Shown: piece after piece, positions 6,610-14,600 of the stretch
Numbering within the stretch: position 1 is the first letter of the stretch
Layout: every line of letters begins with the position of its first letter
DNA from: FEN-1297 sp046704565
Lineage (GTDB): Bacteria; Bacteroidota; Ignavibacteria; Ignavibacteriales; Ignavibacteriaceae
Assembly: GCA_046704565.1 (NCBI GenBank)
Contig: JBJKRP010000084.1
Location: 1-19,788 of the forward strand
DNA: 19,788 nt
Direction: 5' to 3'
Translations under genes and position numbers: made by a program
The notes under the pieces: generated by a model
What the model was told of the DNA's origin: nothing
Seen by the model: the letters and a program-made list of their open reading frames with translations, nothing else
Database searches by the model: none

Positions 6610-8422
6610 CGGCTTCTCCAATCAAATTTTTCGGAAGTTCTTTCGGCAAAGTCTTTTCAATATCTTTCAGCTTATCCTTTTCGAGATAAGCTTCAATCAT
6701 TTTCTTGGCAATAGGAGCCGCGTAAGTTGCACCGAATCCAACGTTCTCAACGAGCACGGCAACGGCAATCTTCGGATTATCAAATGGCGCAAAGCCGATA
6801 AACCATGCGTGGTTTTTCCCATGCGGATTTTGTGCAGTTCCCGTTTTACCGGCTATTTGAACGTCTTTATCCTTAATTCCGACAGCAGTGCCGGAACCGT
6901 TTACAACTAAAAACATTCCCTGCTTTACAATATCGAAGATGCTCTTACGGATTCCAATATCAATTTTTTTATATGTGAACGGAACAAACTTTTTGTCCTT
7001 ATTGGTAAGATAGCCGCGCACCAGGTGAGGCGTGTAGGTTACACCGTCGTTTGCTATCAATGAACAGTATTGAACCAACTGGATCGGCGTTATGCTGACT
7101 TCACCTTGACCTATCCCCAGGCTTGCCATAATACTTTTGGGCCAGTCAGGTCCATAAATTTTTTCATAATACTCCGGACTTGGAATAAAGCCCGGCACCT
7201 CATCATCTATATCCAGCCCGGTCTTTCTACCGAAGCCAAACCTTCGCGCATAAATATCCCATTCCTTCATTCCAATCTTATAAATAAGATTGTAGAAAAA
7301 TACGTTGCATGAATGTTCTATCGCATGGATTACGTTCACGGTACCGTGCGCAGCATCGTCTTTGAAATATCTTCCGAAAAATGTTTGACCGCCCCTGCAA
7401 TCAATTGTAAATGAAGTTGTAATGTCTCCCTGATCTAGTGCGGCAACGGCTTCCATTATTTTAAACGTCGAGCCTGGGGGAAGCGCTGCAGACGTAACGC
7501 GGTCAAAGAAAGGCTTATCCGGATCGCTGTATAATTTTCGCAAATAATCTCTGGAAGTAACGTAAGCGAACTGGTTCAGGTCAAAATCGGGAGCGCTAGC
7601 AAAGGCAAGTATCTCTCCAGTCTTGGGATCCATTGCAACGGCGGCTCCGCGCCTACCTTCAAGCGCCTGCTCTGCAACCCGCTGAACGTCCGAATCAATT
7701 CCCAGAACGAGGTCTTTACCTTTGATTGCAGGAACGTCCTCGGTACCGTCTTTAAATTTCCCTATTTCCCTTCTCCGCGAATCGACAAGCACATAATTGT
7801 AGCCCTTCACCCCGCGGAGAATCTTTTCGTAAGCCTTTTCAATACCGCTGTAGCCGATCATGTCTCCCGGCTTGTAATAATCTTTGTCCTTTTCTAAAAG
7901 CCTCGGCGTAATTTCTCTAACATATCCGAACATGTGTGAGCCTCGTATTCCAGCAGGATAGCCTCTCTGCATTTCGACAATATAATCTACTCCGGGAAGA
8001 TGTTCCGAATTTTCTTCAAGCCATGAGACAGCTTTGAAATCGATATCTCTCTTGATTCTGATAGGAATATATTTTGAATAGACCCTGTTCTCTTTTAATA
8101 TTTTACTGATGTATCCGGCTGGCTCGTTAATTACCGTCTCGATAATTCCGTTAAGAGTCGTATCATAATCTGCGGGCGTAATCCTTAAGGTATAGGCAGG
8201 TATGTTACTAACAACAACTTTCATATTCCTGTCATAGAATACTCCTCTAAGCGGAGTTATTTCAATCGGCTTAATTGCATTCTCGGCGGCTTTTTCTTTA
8301 TAAGCGGCGTTCTCAATTATCTGCATTTGGAAAAGGCGGAAGCCGAGCAGTGCAAAGCTGCCTGCTATAACAAAATAAACGATTGATTTCCTCGAGACAG
8401 AGGCAAACCGATCTTCATTCAA
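6599..8422 (-). CDS. mrdA: Penicillin-binding protein 2 (elongasome DD-transpeptidase)
   Basis: PBP2 crosslinks lateral-wall peptidoglycan together with RodA. The 607-residue protein has one N-terminal membrane anchor (about 14-34), the PBP dimerisation domain (about 55-235, including TPLRGVFYDRN), and a transpeptidase domain. All three catalytic motifs are intact: Ser318-x-x-Lys321 (STFK), Ser371-Cys-Asn373 (SCN) and Lys526-Thr-Gly (KTGTAQ). The start is TTG 8422, in a 4-nt TTGA overlap with the mreD stop and with GGAG 7 nt upstream. The gene order mreD-mrdA-rodA and the tight overlaps separate it from the divisome PBP3/FtsI. Confidence 0.96.
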   Translation of the reverse strand: MNEDRFASVSRKSIVYFVIAGSFALLGFRLFQMQIIENAAYKEKAAENAIKPIEITPLRGVFYDRNMKVVVSNIPAYTLRITPADYDTTLNGIIETVINEPAGYISKILKENRVYSKYIPIRIKRDIDFKAVSWLEENSEHLPGVDYIVEMQRGYPAGIRGSHMFGYVREITPRLLEKDKDYYKPGDMIGYSGIEKAYEKILRGVKGYNYVLVDSRRREIGKFKDGTEDVPAIKGKDLVLGIDSDVQRVAEQALEGRRGAAVAMDPKTGEILAFASAPDFDLNQFAYVTSRDYLRKLYSDPDKPFFDRVTSAALPPGSTFKIMEAVAALDQGDITTSFTIDCRGGQTFFGRYFKDDAAHGTVNVIHAIEHSCNVFFYNLIYKIGMKEWDIYARRFGFGRKTGLDIDDEVPGFIPSPEYYEKIYGPDWPKSIMASLGIGQGEVSITPIQLVQYCSLIANDGVTYTPHLVRGYLTNKDKKFVPFTYKKIDIGIRKSIFDIVKQGMFLVVNGSGTAVGIKDKDVQIAGKTGTAQNPHGKNHAWFIGFAPFDNPKIAVAVLVENVGFGATYAAPIAKKMIEAYLEKDKLKDIEKTLPKELPKNLIGEAVAH

Positions 8423-8907
8423 CTTATGCTCCGTTTTGGATAAAACATGATTACAAATATGCTAAGAACCGATGTATAAATGCCAGGTAAAATTCCTTGC
8501 TCAAATACAAGCCTGATAAGACTGGTGCTGAGATCGAGCGAAGAGAAAAATGAGCTTACAACCAGATCAACAACCGAGCAAATGAAAACTATAAGTATAA
8601 AGAAATAGGATTTAAAATATATATCCCTCTTGTTCTCGTTTGAGAAGTAACCTGCTATAAATCCGGCAAGAGTTTTGGAAAGCATTGTACTGCCAAGCAG
8701 ACTGCCGGTGATAAGGTCAAAAAAGAGACCATAACCAAAGCCTAATACGGTCCCGTATATTTGACCACACCTGATAGAATAATAAACCAAAAGAATCATT
8801 ATCAGGTCAGGCATTATGCCATGAATTGCAATCAAAGGAACAATGGTAGTCTGGATTATGAGCAAAGGGAAGAAAAGAACTATTGACCAAATATATTCTG
8901 CACGCAT
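8419..8907 (-). CDS. mreD: Rod shape-determining protein MreD
   Basis: MreD is a small polytopic inner-membrane protein that joins MreC and MreB to the RodA-PBP2 synthase. It has 162 residues with about five hydrophobic segments, beginning WSIVLFFPLLIIQTTIVPL. The internal GFGYGLFFDLITGSLLG motif (about 56-72) is typical of the family. Its ATG directly abuts the mreC stop (TAAATG) and its TGA overlaps the mrdA TTG, so coupled translation is likely. The sequence family is poorly conserved, and the position between mreC and mrdA strengthens the call. Confidence 0.93.
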   Translation of the reverse strand: MRAEYIWSIVLFFPLLIIQTTIVPLIAIHGIMPDLIMILLVYYSIRCGQIYGTVLGFGYGLFFDLITGSLLGSTMLSKTLAGFIAGYFSNENKRDIYFKSYFFILIVFICSVVDLVVSSFFSSLDLSTSLIRLVFEQGILPGIYTSVLSIFVIMFYPKRSIS

Positions 8908-9759
8908 TTACTTTTTTTTCTCTGACTTATTCCGCTTATAAAAATTTAACTGTTCGCCGTTCTCAAGCTTACTTGCAACTACCGCAACCGCAAACACATG
9001 TTCTGTTTTTATGAAATCAACAAAGGGATGAATCTTAACCTCGTTAAAAATTCCGGTTTCAATTTTGCTTAGTCCTATTACTGTTCCCACCGGGACCGGG
9101 ATATCTACAATTGAGCTTATTCGTGAAGTTTCAATCCTGTCCCCGGCTTCAACGTCATAGGTCTTGGGAATGTCAATCATTACCAGGTCAGTCCCGTTCC
9201 ATTTCATTATTCCTTCCACACGGCTTCTTTCATCCTGAACAGTAAGCTTCAAGTCAAGGTTCTTAAGCGTACGAACTATCGAAAAGTTCTCCGACGTGGA
9301 ATTTACAATGCCCACCAAACCCTGATCATTTATAACAGGCATGCCGGCTTCTACACCGTTCTTACTTCCGATGTTAAGAGTATAAGTACCCTGGGACATT
9401 GAAAGGGATTTTGAAACAACCGTACCCGCAATTAATGGCAGCCTGGTTGTATCCTTTAATCCGAGCAGCCCTTTCAGTTCAGCATTCTCTATGCCGTACT
9501 TACGGAGTTCATTTACCCTTAGCATAAGCTCTGCGTTCAATTTGCGAAGGTCTGCATTCTCGCTTTTCAGACCGCCGATATTTACGGCATCGGAAATCAC
9601 CGAGGTAAACGCTGCAAATGTGCCGAATGCGAGCGACTTTACTTTCCTTGCGGCTGGCTTTTGGTTCAGCGACATTGTAACCAGGCTTACAATCAGCAGA
9701 ATTACGAGGATAATATATTCTTTAAAATTTTCCCAGACCGTAGAAAAGAAACGGAACAT
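8908..9759 (-). CDS. mreC: Rod shape-determining protein MreC
   Basis: MreC is a periplasmic scaffold of the elongasome that binds and activates PBP2. The 283-residue protein has one N-terminal membrane anchor (about 14-31, YIILVILLIVSLVTMSL). A coiled coil follows (about 60-95, LKSENADLRKLNAELMLRVN), then the paired beta-barrel domain with the family stretch GTVVSKSLSMSQGTYTLNIG and NDQGLVGIV. The C-terminus is lysine-rich (SEKKK), which is common but not diagnostic. The ATG overlaps the mreB stop by one base (TAATG). No defect is seen. Confidence 0.94.
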   Translation of the reverse strand: MFRFFSTVWENFKEYIILVILLIVSLVTMSLNQKPAARKVKSLAFGTFAAFTSVISDAVNIGGLKSENADLRKLNAELMLRVNELRKYGIENAELKGLLGLKDTTRLPLIAGTVVSKSLSMSQGTYTLNIGSKNGVEAGMPVINDQGLVGIVNSTSENFSIVRTLKNLDLKLTVQDERSRVEGIMKWNGTDLVMIDIPKTYDVEAGDRIETSRISSIVDIPVPVGTVIGLSKIETGIFNEVKIHPFVDFIKTEHVFAVAVVASKLENGEQLNFYKRNKSEKKK

Positions 9760-10784
9760 TAATATCTTCTATTCCTAATTAATACTTTCGAAAAATGATT
9801 TAAGTTATCTATTACCTTTCCCGCACCGCGGACAACGGCAGTAAGCGGATCTTCGGCGACATGAACCGGTAAGTTTGTTTCCATTCTGATTCTCTCATCA
9901 AGTCCTTTCAGCAAGGCTCCGCCGCCCGTTATCATTACACCTCTATCAAGAATATCCGCCGAAAGTTCGGGCGGAGTTCTTTCCAGAGACTGTCTTACAG
10001 CATCAACTATTTGTACAATCGCTTCGTTTAATGCTTCCCTAATTTCTACAGAGCTTACCTCGGTCGTCTTTGGAACACCACCTACAAGGTCTCTTCCTTT
10101 AACTTGAATTGTAATCTCTTCTTTCAATGGAACTGCCGAGCCTACTTCACATTTGATTGCTTCAGCGGTACGCTCGCCGATTAATATGTTGTGGTTCTTC
10201 TTGAAGAACTGCATTATTGCATAATTCATCTCATCGCCGGCAATCCTTATCGATTCTTCATTCACAATTCCCGAAAGGGCTATAACAGCAATCTCTGTCG
10301 TTCCACCGCCGATGTCGATTATCATGCTTCCTACCGGAGCTTCAACGTCGATTCCGATGCCGATAGCCGCAGCCATCGGTTCAGCAATCAAGTGAACTTC
10401 TTTTGCGCCGGCATGCTCTGCGCTGTCGCGGACTGCTCTCTTCTCAACTTCGGTTACGCCGCTGGGAACGGCAACAACAACTCTTCTGCTTGAAAGCGCG
10501 CCGGCACGCACCATTTTTATAAATGCTCTTATCATGCCTTCAGCTATTTCAAAATCGGCAATTACTCCGTCGCGCATCGGTCTGGTAACTCTGATTTCCT
10601 TATGCTCTCTGCCCTGCATTTCCTTTGCCTTGTTGCCAAGCGCGATTATTCTTTTTGTATTTCTGTCAAAGGCAACAATCGAAGGCTCGTTTAGAACAAT
10701 ACCCTTGCCCTTTACGTAGATAAGAGTATTTGCAGTGCCAAGGTCGATAGCAATATCGGCAGAAAAAAAATCAAATAAGCCCAT
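9759..10784 (-). CDS. mreB: Rod shape-determining actin homologue MreB
   Basis: MreB forms membrane-associated ATP-dependent filaments that orient lateral wall synthesis. The protein has 341 residues, a normal length. Actin-fold motifs appear in order: phosphate 1 in DLGTANTLIYVKGKG (about 13-27), the PSIVAFD segment, VAVPSGVTEVEKRAVRDSAE (about 104-123), phosphate 2 in IDIGGGTTEIAVIALSG (about 156-172), and the adenosine motif ITGGGALLKGLDE (about 286-298). The N-terminal MGLFDFFSADIAIDLG includes the short hydrophobic membrane-targeting tip. ATG 10784 has a good AGAGGA Shine-Dalgarno. purH lies 8 bp upstream, so mreB probably depends on the purine transcript or on a promoter inside purH. 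Confidence 0.97.
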   Translation of the reverse strand: MGLFDFFSADIAIDLGTANTLIYVKGKGIVLNEPSIVAFDRNTKRIIALGNKAKEMQGREHKEIRVTRPMRDGVIADFEIAEGMIRAFIKMVRAGALSSRRVVVAVPSGVTEVEKRAVRDSAEHAGAKEVHLIAEPMAAAIGIGIDVEAPVGSMIIDIGGGTTEIAVIALSGIVNEESIRIAGDEMNYAIMQFFKKNHNILIGERTAEAIKCEVGSAVPLKEEITIQVKGRDLVGGVPKTTEVSSVEIREALNEAIVQIVDAVRQSLERTPPELSADILDRGVMITGGGALLKGLDERIRMETNLPVHVAEDPLTAVVRGAGKVIDNLNHFSKVLIRNRRY

Positions 10785-10792
10785 AATTCCTC

Positions 10793-12310
10793 TTAGTGTT
10801 TAAAGTGTCTTATTCCGGTAAAGACCATTGAAATATTATTTTGATCGGCAGCTTCAATTGAAAGATTGTCCCTAACGGAACCGCCCGGCTGAATAACTGA
10901 AGTTGCACCGTATTTAATTATCTCGAGTAAAGTATCCGGGAAAGGGAAAAAAGCATCGGACGCAGCAACAGAACCCTTTAAGTCAAGTCCGTGTTCCTGA
11001 GATTTCATAAGAGCAAGCTTTGCCGAGTCGAGCCTGGACATTTGTCCGGCACCAACGCCCAGCGTTACTTTGTCCTTAACAAAAACAATCGTGTTGGATT
11101 TTGTATGCTTTGCAACAGTCCATGCAAACTTAAGATCTTCCAATTCTTTTTCCGAAGGCTGCTTTTTTGTTGCAACTTTAAGTTGATCTTCAAACAAAGT
11201 CAATCTATCGGCATCCTGAACTATGACTCCGCCGGGAATATTTTTGAATGTAATCTTATCTTCTCTTACCGATTTAAGCTGGCGAAGAAGCCTTCTGTCC
11301 CTCTTTTTAGATAGAACCTTCAATGCTTCTTCAGTATACGACGGCGCGCATATTATCTCGAGAAAAAGCTCATTCATCTTTAAGGCAAGTTGTTCATCGA
11401 CTGTGTTTGTAAACGTAACAATGCCGCCGTAAGCAGAAACCGGGTCGCACTTCAAAGCCTTTACATAAGCATCGAAAGGATCGGTGCCGGTTGCCGCGCC
11501 TGCCGGATTCTGGTGCTTAATTATCGTGCATGAGTTTTCTCCAAGCTCTTCTACAAGCTCCACTGCAGCGAGCAGGTCTAATATGTTGTTGTAAGAAATT
11601 TCCTTACCGTGGAAGACCTCGAAAAATTCTCCGAACCTGCCGTAGAGAGCCGCTTTCTGGTGCGGGTTCTCACCGTAACGAAGTTCTTTCTCTTTCGGAT
11701 AATTTATCCTGATATGAGTCTGCTCAACTTCGAATTTCTTTTCGAGGAAGTTTGAAATATAGGTATCGTATTCAGCAGTATGAGAGAAAGCTGCCACAGC
11801 AAGTTTCTTTTTGGCTGCCTCACTTATTTCGCCTTTCTTTAATTCATCAAGGAAAGGTTCGTACTGCGCAGGATTTGTTAAGACTGAAACGAACTTATAA
11901 TTTTTTGCTGATGCCCGGATTAAGCTGGGACCGCCGATGTCAATATTTTCAATAATGTCATCTAGAGAAGAATTGGGATTCTCAGCAGTCTTTACAAACG
12001 GATACAAGTTTACACATACAACATCAATGGGCTGTATTCCGTTTTCTTCAGCCTGCTTCTTATCTTCTTCATTATTTCTCCTGAAAAGTATCCCGCCGAA
12101 AATTTTCGGATGCAGGGTTTTTACTCTGCCGTCAAAAATCTCGGGCGAACCGGTATAATAACTAATCTCCGTTACTTCAATCCCGCTGCTTTTCAATACC
12201 TTTGCTGTATTGCCGGTTGCGAGTATATTATATTCCAAGGCAGTTAATGCCTTCGCAAATTCAACAATGTTTGACTTATCTGAAACGCTTATCAAAGCTA
12301 ATTTTTTCAA
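10793..12310 (-). CDS. purH: Bifunctional AICAR formyltransferase / IMP cyclohydrolase
   Basis: PurH performs the last two steps of IMP synthesis: formylation of AICAR with 10-formyl-tetrahydrofolate, then ring closure. The 505-residue protein has an N-terminal MGS-like cyclohydrolase domain (about 1-190) with LISVSDKSN, ATGNTAKVL and DGRVKTLHPKIFGGIL. The C-terminal formyltransferase carries the catalytic Lys-His in IIKHQNPAGAATG and the substrate loops VAASDAFFPFPD and VIQPGGSVRD. It ends in the conserved FTGIRHFKH. The start is TTG 12310, with GAGG 8 to 9 nt upstream; no in-frame ATG precedes the conserved SVSDK. purN lies 31 bp upstream and mreB 8 bp downstream. Confidence 0.97.
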   Translation of the reverse strand: MKKLALISVSDKSNIVEFAKALTALEYNILATGNTAKVLKSSGIEVTEISYYTGSPEIFDGRVKTLHPKIFGGILFRRNNEEDKKQAEENGIQPIDVVCVNLYPFVKTAENPNSSLDDIIENIDIGGPSLIRASAKNYKFVSVLTNPAQYEPFLDELKKGEISEAAKKKLAVAAFSHTAEYDTYISNFLEKKFEVEQTHIRINYPKEKELRYGENPHQKAALYGRFGEFFEVFHGKEISYNNILDLLAAVELVEELGENSCTIIKHQNPAGAATGTDPFDAYVKALKCDPVSAYGGIVTFTNTVDEQLALKMNELFLEIICAPSYTEEALKVLSKKRDRRLLRQLKSVREDKITFKNIPGGVIVQDADRLTLFEDQLKVATKKQPSEKELEDLKFAWTVAKHTKSNTIVFVKDKVTLGVGAGQMSRLDSAKLALMKSQEHGLDLKGSVAASDAFFPFPDTLLEIIKYGATSVIQPGGSVRDNLSIEAADQNNISMVFTGIRHFKH

Positions 12311-12341
12311 TTTAATTGCCTCACTTTTTTTTCAATTATGG

Positions 12342-12947
12342 TTAATCAATTACAACAATTCTTCCGTCGCCAATCTTCACTTTCCCCTCGGCAAATTTGC
12401 CGACCACATTCGGTAATATCCTATGTTCAACTTCTAAGACTCTTGCAGCAATCTCCTCCGGAGATTTTACATCCGAAATATCCACACACTGCTGCGCTAC
12501 TATTTTGCCTGTGTCGTAGTCCGGATCGACAAGATGCACTGTAGCACCGGAAACCTTCGCCGAGGATTTGAAGACAGCCTCATGCACATTCATACCGTAC
12601 ATTCCCTTACCGCCGAAGGAAGGTAAAAGCGCCGGATGAATATTAATTATATTGTTTTCAAACCGCTTTACAAAATCGGAAGGAACAAGCTTTAAAAATC
12701 CGGCAAGTACTATAAATTCAATTCCAAGTTGTTCCAGCTTTTTTAAAAGCTGTTCATAACTGATGCAGCCTTCTTTAGTACCGACGCTCAGGACAGGAAT
12801 TAAATTCTGCCGGGCAATTTCAAACGCCGGACAATTTATCTTATCACTAACTACAGCTTCAATCTCAATCCGCTTTATCTTTTGCCGGTATTCAAGAATT
12901 GCCTGAAGATTTGATCCTCTTCCGGATACAAAAATTGCTGTTTTCAA
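12342..12947 (-). CDS. purN: Phosphoribosylglycinamide formyltransferase (GAR transformylase 1)
   Basis: PurN transfers a formyl group from 10-formyl-tetrahydrofolate to GAR in purine synthesis. The 201-residue length is typical. The phosphate-binding loop VSGRGSNLQAIL is at residues 7-18. The catalytic residues are Asn102 and His104 in NIHPALLPSF, and Asp145 in DPDYDTG, matching Asn106/His108/Asp144 of the E. coli enzyme. Start is TTG 12947: translation must begin just before KTAIFVSGRG, and no ATG is available. No clear Shine-Dalgarno is seen. The 77-bp AT-rich gap upstream has a TATATTTA box without a correctly spaced TTG, so a promoter is uncertain. Confidence 0.95.
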   Translation of the reverse strand: MKTAIFVSGRGSNLQAILEYRQKIKRIEIEAVVSDKINCPAFEIARQNLIPVLSVGTKEGCISYEQLLKKLEQLGIEFIVLAGFLKLVPSDFVKRFENNIINIHPALLPSFGGKGMYGMNVHEAVFKSSAKVSGATVHLVDPDYDTGKIVAQQCVDISDVKSPEEIAARVLEVEHRILPNVVGKFAEGKVKIGDGRIVVID

Positions 12948-13024
12948 AATCTATCTAAATATATTAATTATTAAATAAAATAATAAACAATCGCCGTCAA
13001 GGTCTTGTTGTCAGCAAAGGGAAA

Positions 13025-14521
13025 TTAACCTTCGCCGGAAGTAAGTGCAAAGATTAAGTTATTTAGCTTCTTCTGGTAATCGTAATCGGTGAAGCCTCTG
13101 GCTTCGTCAATATAATTCTTAACTGCGTCTTTATTACCGAGCTTAGCCTCAGCTCTTGCGGCATAAAAGCATGCATAAGGCTCTATCCATCGCTCTGCCG
13201 ATACGTCGAGCGCCTTGGAAGTTAATGCATAGCTCAACGATTCGTTATATTTACCTAAAAGGAAATAAGCCTCGCTCAAATTTAACGATACTTCAGCTTT
13301 CATTCTATCCGTCTTAACCAGATTAAGTAAAGCTAAAAGAGAGTCGGAAGCTATTTTATATTTTCCGTTATCAATCATATTGGAAAACTTTATCAAGCTG
13401 ATTTCTGTTTGAGCCGGCGGTCTTTTACTGTAGATCTCTCCCTGCCGCTTTGCAAAAATGTCGTCTTCAATATCCATGTTGCCTCTTCCGCATAACCCGA
13501 AATATTTTACCGCCTCCTGTCTGTCGCCGTTAATTTCATTACAGACTGCCAGCCGGTAATAAGCAATGCCTTTGTAATCGCTGTCATTTGAAGTAGCAAT
13601 AAATAGTTGATAATAGTCTTCCGCCGCCTTAAAATTATTCTCTTTGAATTTGACATCTCCCATCAGGAAATTCGAAAAAGAGATGATCTGCGCAAAGCTC
13701 GTGTCGTTGGATTTAATTATTCTTTGTAAAAGCTCGCCGGCTTCGTTCAGCTTCCTTCTTTTGATATCAAGGGCAGCAAGAGAATAGCTGAATAAAATAT
13801 TCTTTGGATATACGCCGGTAAGGTTCTGAAGCAGACGCGCCGCAGAGGCGTAATTATAATAATAATCAGTAAGGATTTGAGAGAGATAGTATTCGGCTTC
13901 TACCTTTGAAAGATCGCCAAACCTGGCAGCCTTCTTAATAAATCTTAGCCCGGTATCTTTATCGCCGTGAATTCCCGCAAGGCTTAACGCCCACCGGAAT
14001 GCCGAAGGAATTTGACCAACTCCGAAATTATATAAGCCCAAGCCGAGATATGCATCGTAAAATGTCGAGTCGAGCTGAAGCGTACGCGACAGATATGATT
14101 CGGACTTCTTACTTGCCCAGACAGCGTCCAGAAATTTTTCTGCCTTGGCAAATGCAATAGTCCTGTAGCTGTAATCTGAGCCCAAGACATAAAGCATTAA
14201 AATATTATCGGGTTTCTTATCTATAATATTCCTGGCTTTATCAATTGCAGAATCGGAATAAGCTGCAAAATTTTTAAGACTCGTCTTATCATGGTTGCTC
14301 ATATAATACCAAAGATAGATACCAGCCTGGTAATGGTAACCGCGTGGATCATCAGGATATTTGCTTATTAGTCCGCGGAATATTGTCTCAGCTTTCCCCC
14401 ATTCAAAGTTATATTCATATTCCAGCCCGCGCCTGACAGCCTGGTTAAGGCTCGGTTGTGAAAAAATTTCAGCGGGCAAGATCAATAAGAAGACGAACAG
14501 CAAAAGAGAACGTTTAATCAT
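13025..14521 (-). CDS. Secreted tetratricopeptide-repeat protein
   Basis: A 498-residue exported protein with a clear signal peptide: basic MIKR, hydrophobic LLLFVFLLILPAEIF, and a likely cleavage near FSQ-PS (about residue 22). The rest is helical TPR-like repeats. Examples are WGKAETIFRGLISKYPDD (about 41-58), LNEAGELLQRIIK, NFKAAEDYYQLF and YNESLSYALTSKAL. The central motif YDAYLGLGLYNFGVGQIP and the following GDKDTGLRFIKKAARFG resemble the DUF3808/IML2-type TPR pattern, a weak family hint. There is no catalytic domain. It probably acts as a periplasmic or outer-membrane-associated protein-interaction scaffold. It lies between pyrG and purN on the same strand, with gaps of 79 and 77 bp. 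No functional link to nucleotide synthesis is evident. Confidence 0.85.
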   Translation of the reverse strand: MIKRSLLLFVFLLILPAEIFSQPSLNQAVRRGLEYEYNFEWGKAETIFRGLISKYPDDPRGYHYQAGIYLWYYMSNHDKTSLKNFAAYSDSAIDKARNIIDKKPDNILMLYVLGSDYSYRTIAFAKAEKFLDAVWASKKSESYLSRTLQLDSTFYDAYLGLGLYNFGVGQIPSAFRWALSLAGIHGDKDTGLRFIKKAARFGDLSKVEAEYYLSQILTDYYYNYASAARLLQNLTGVYPKNILFSYSLAALDIKRRKLNEAGELLQRIIKSNDTSFAQIISFSNFLMGDVKFKENNFKAAEDYYQLFIATSNDSDYKGIAYYRLAVCNEINGDRQEAVKYFGLCGRGNMDIEDDIFAKRQGEIYSKRPPAQTEISLIKFSNMIDNGKYKIASDSLLALLNLVKTDRMKAEVSLNLSEAYFLLGKYNESLSYALTSKALDVSAERWIEPYACFYAARAEAKLGNKDAVKNYIDEARGFTDYDYQKKLNNLIFALTSGEG

Positions 14522-14600
14522 TTCATAAAAAACAAATAAGTAATTATAAAATACTTGACCGTAAAAAAATACATTCCATTGTCTTTACCGTTAAGAGTAT

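Noticed and set aside
6602..6910. Plus-strand open frame opposite the mrdA 3' end and the rodA start
   Set aside because: The minus-strand frames there encode the KTG motif of PBP2 and are clearly real.
10991..11314. Plus-strand open frame of 107 codons inside purH
   Set aside because: It is antisense to a fully conserved purH, overlaps another open frame on the same strand, and has no recognisable motif. It is a shadow of purH codon use.
12948..13024. Promoter for purN from the TATATTTA box
   Set aside because: The nearest TTG gives a spacer of about 24 bp rather than 19-21, and the region is AT-rich enough to give such boxes by chance.
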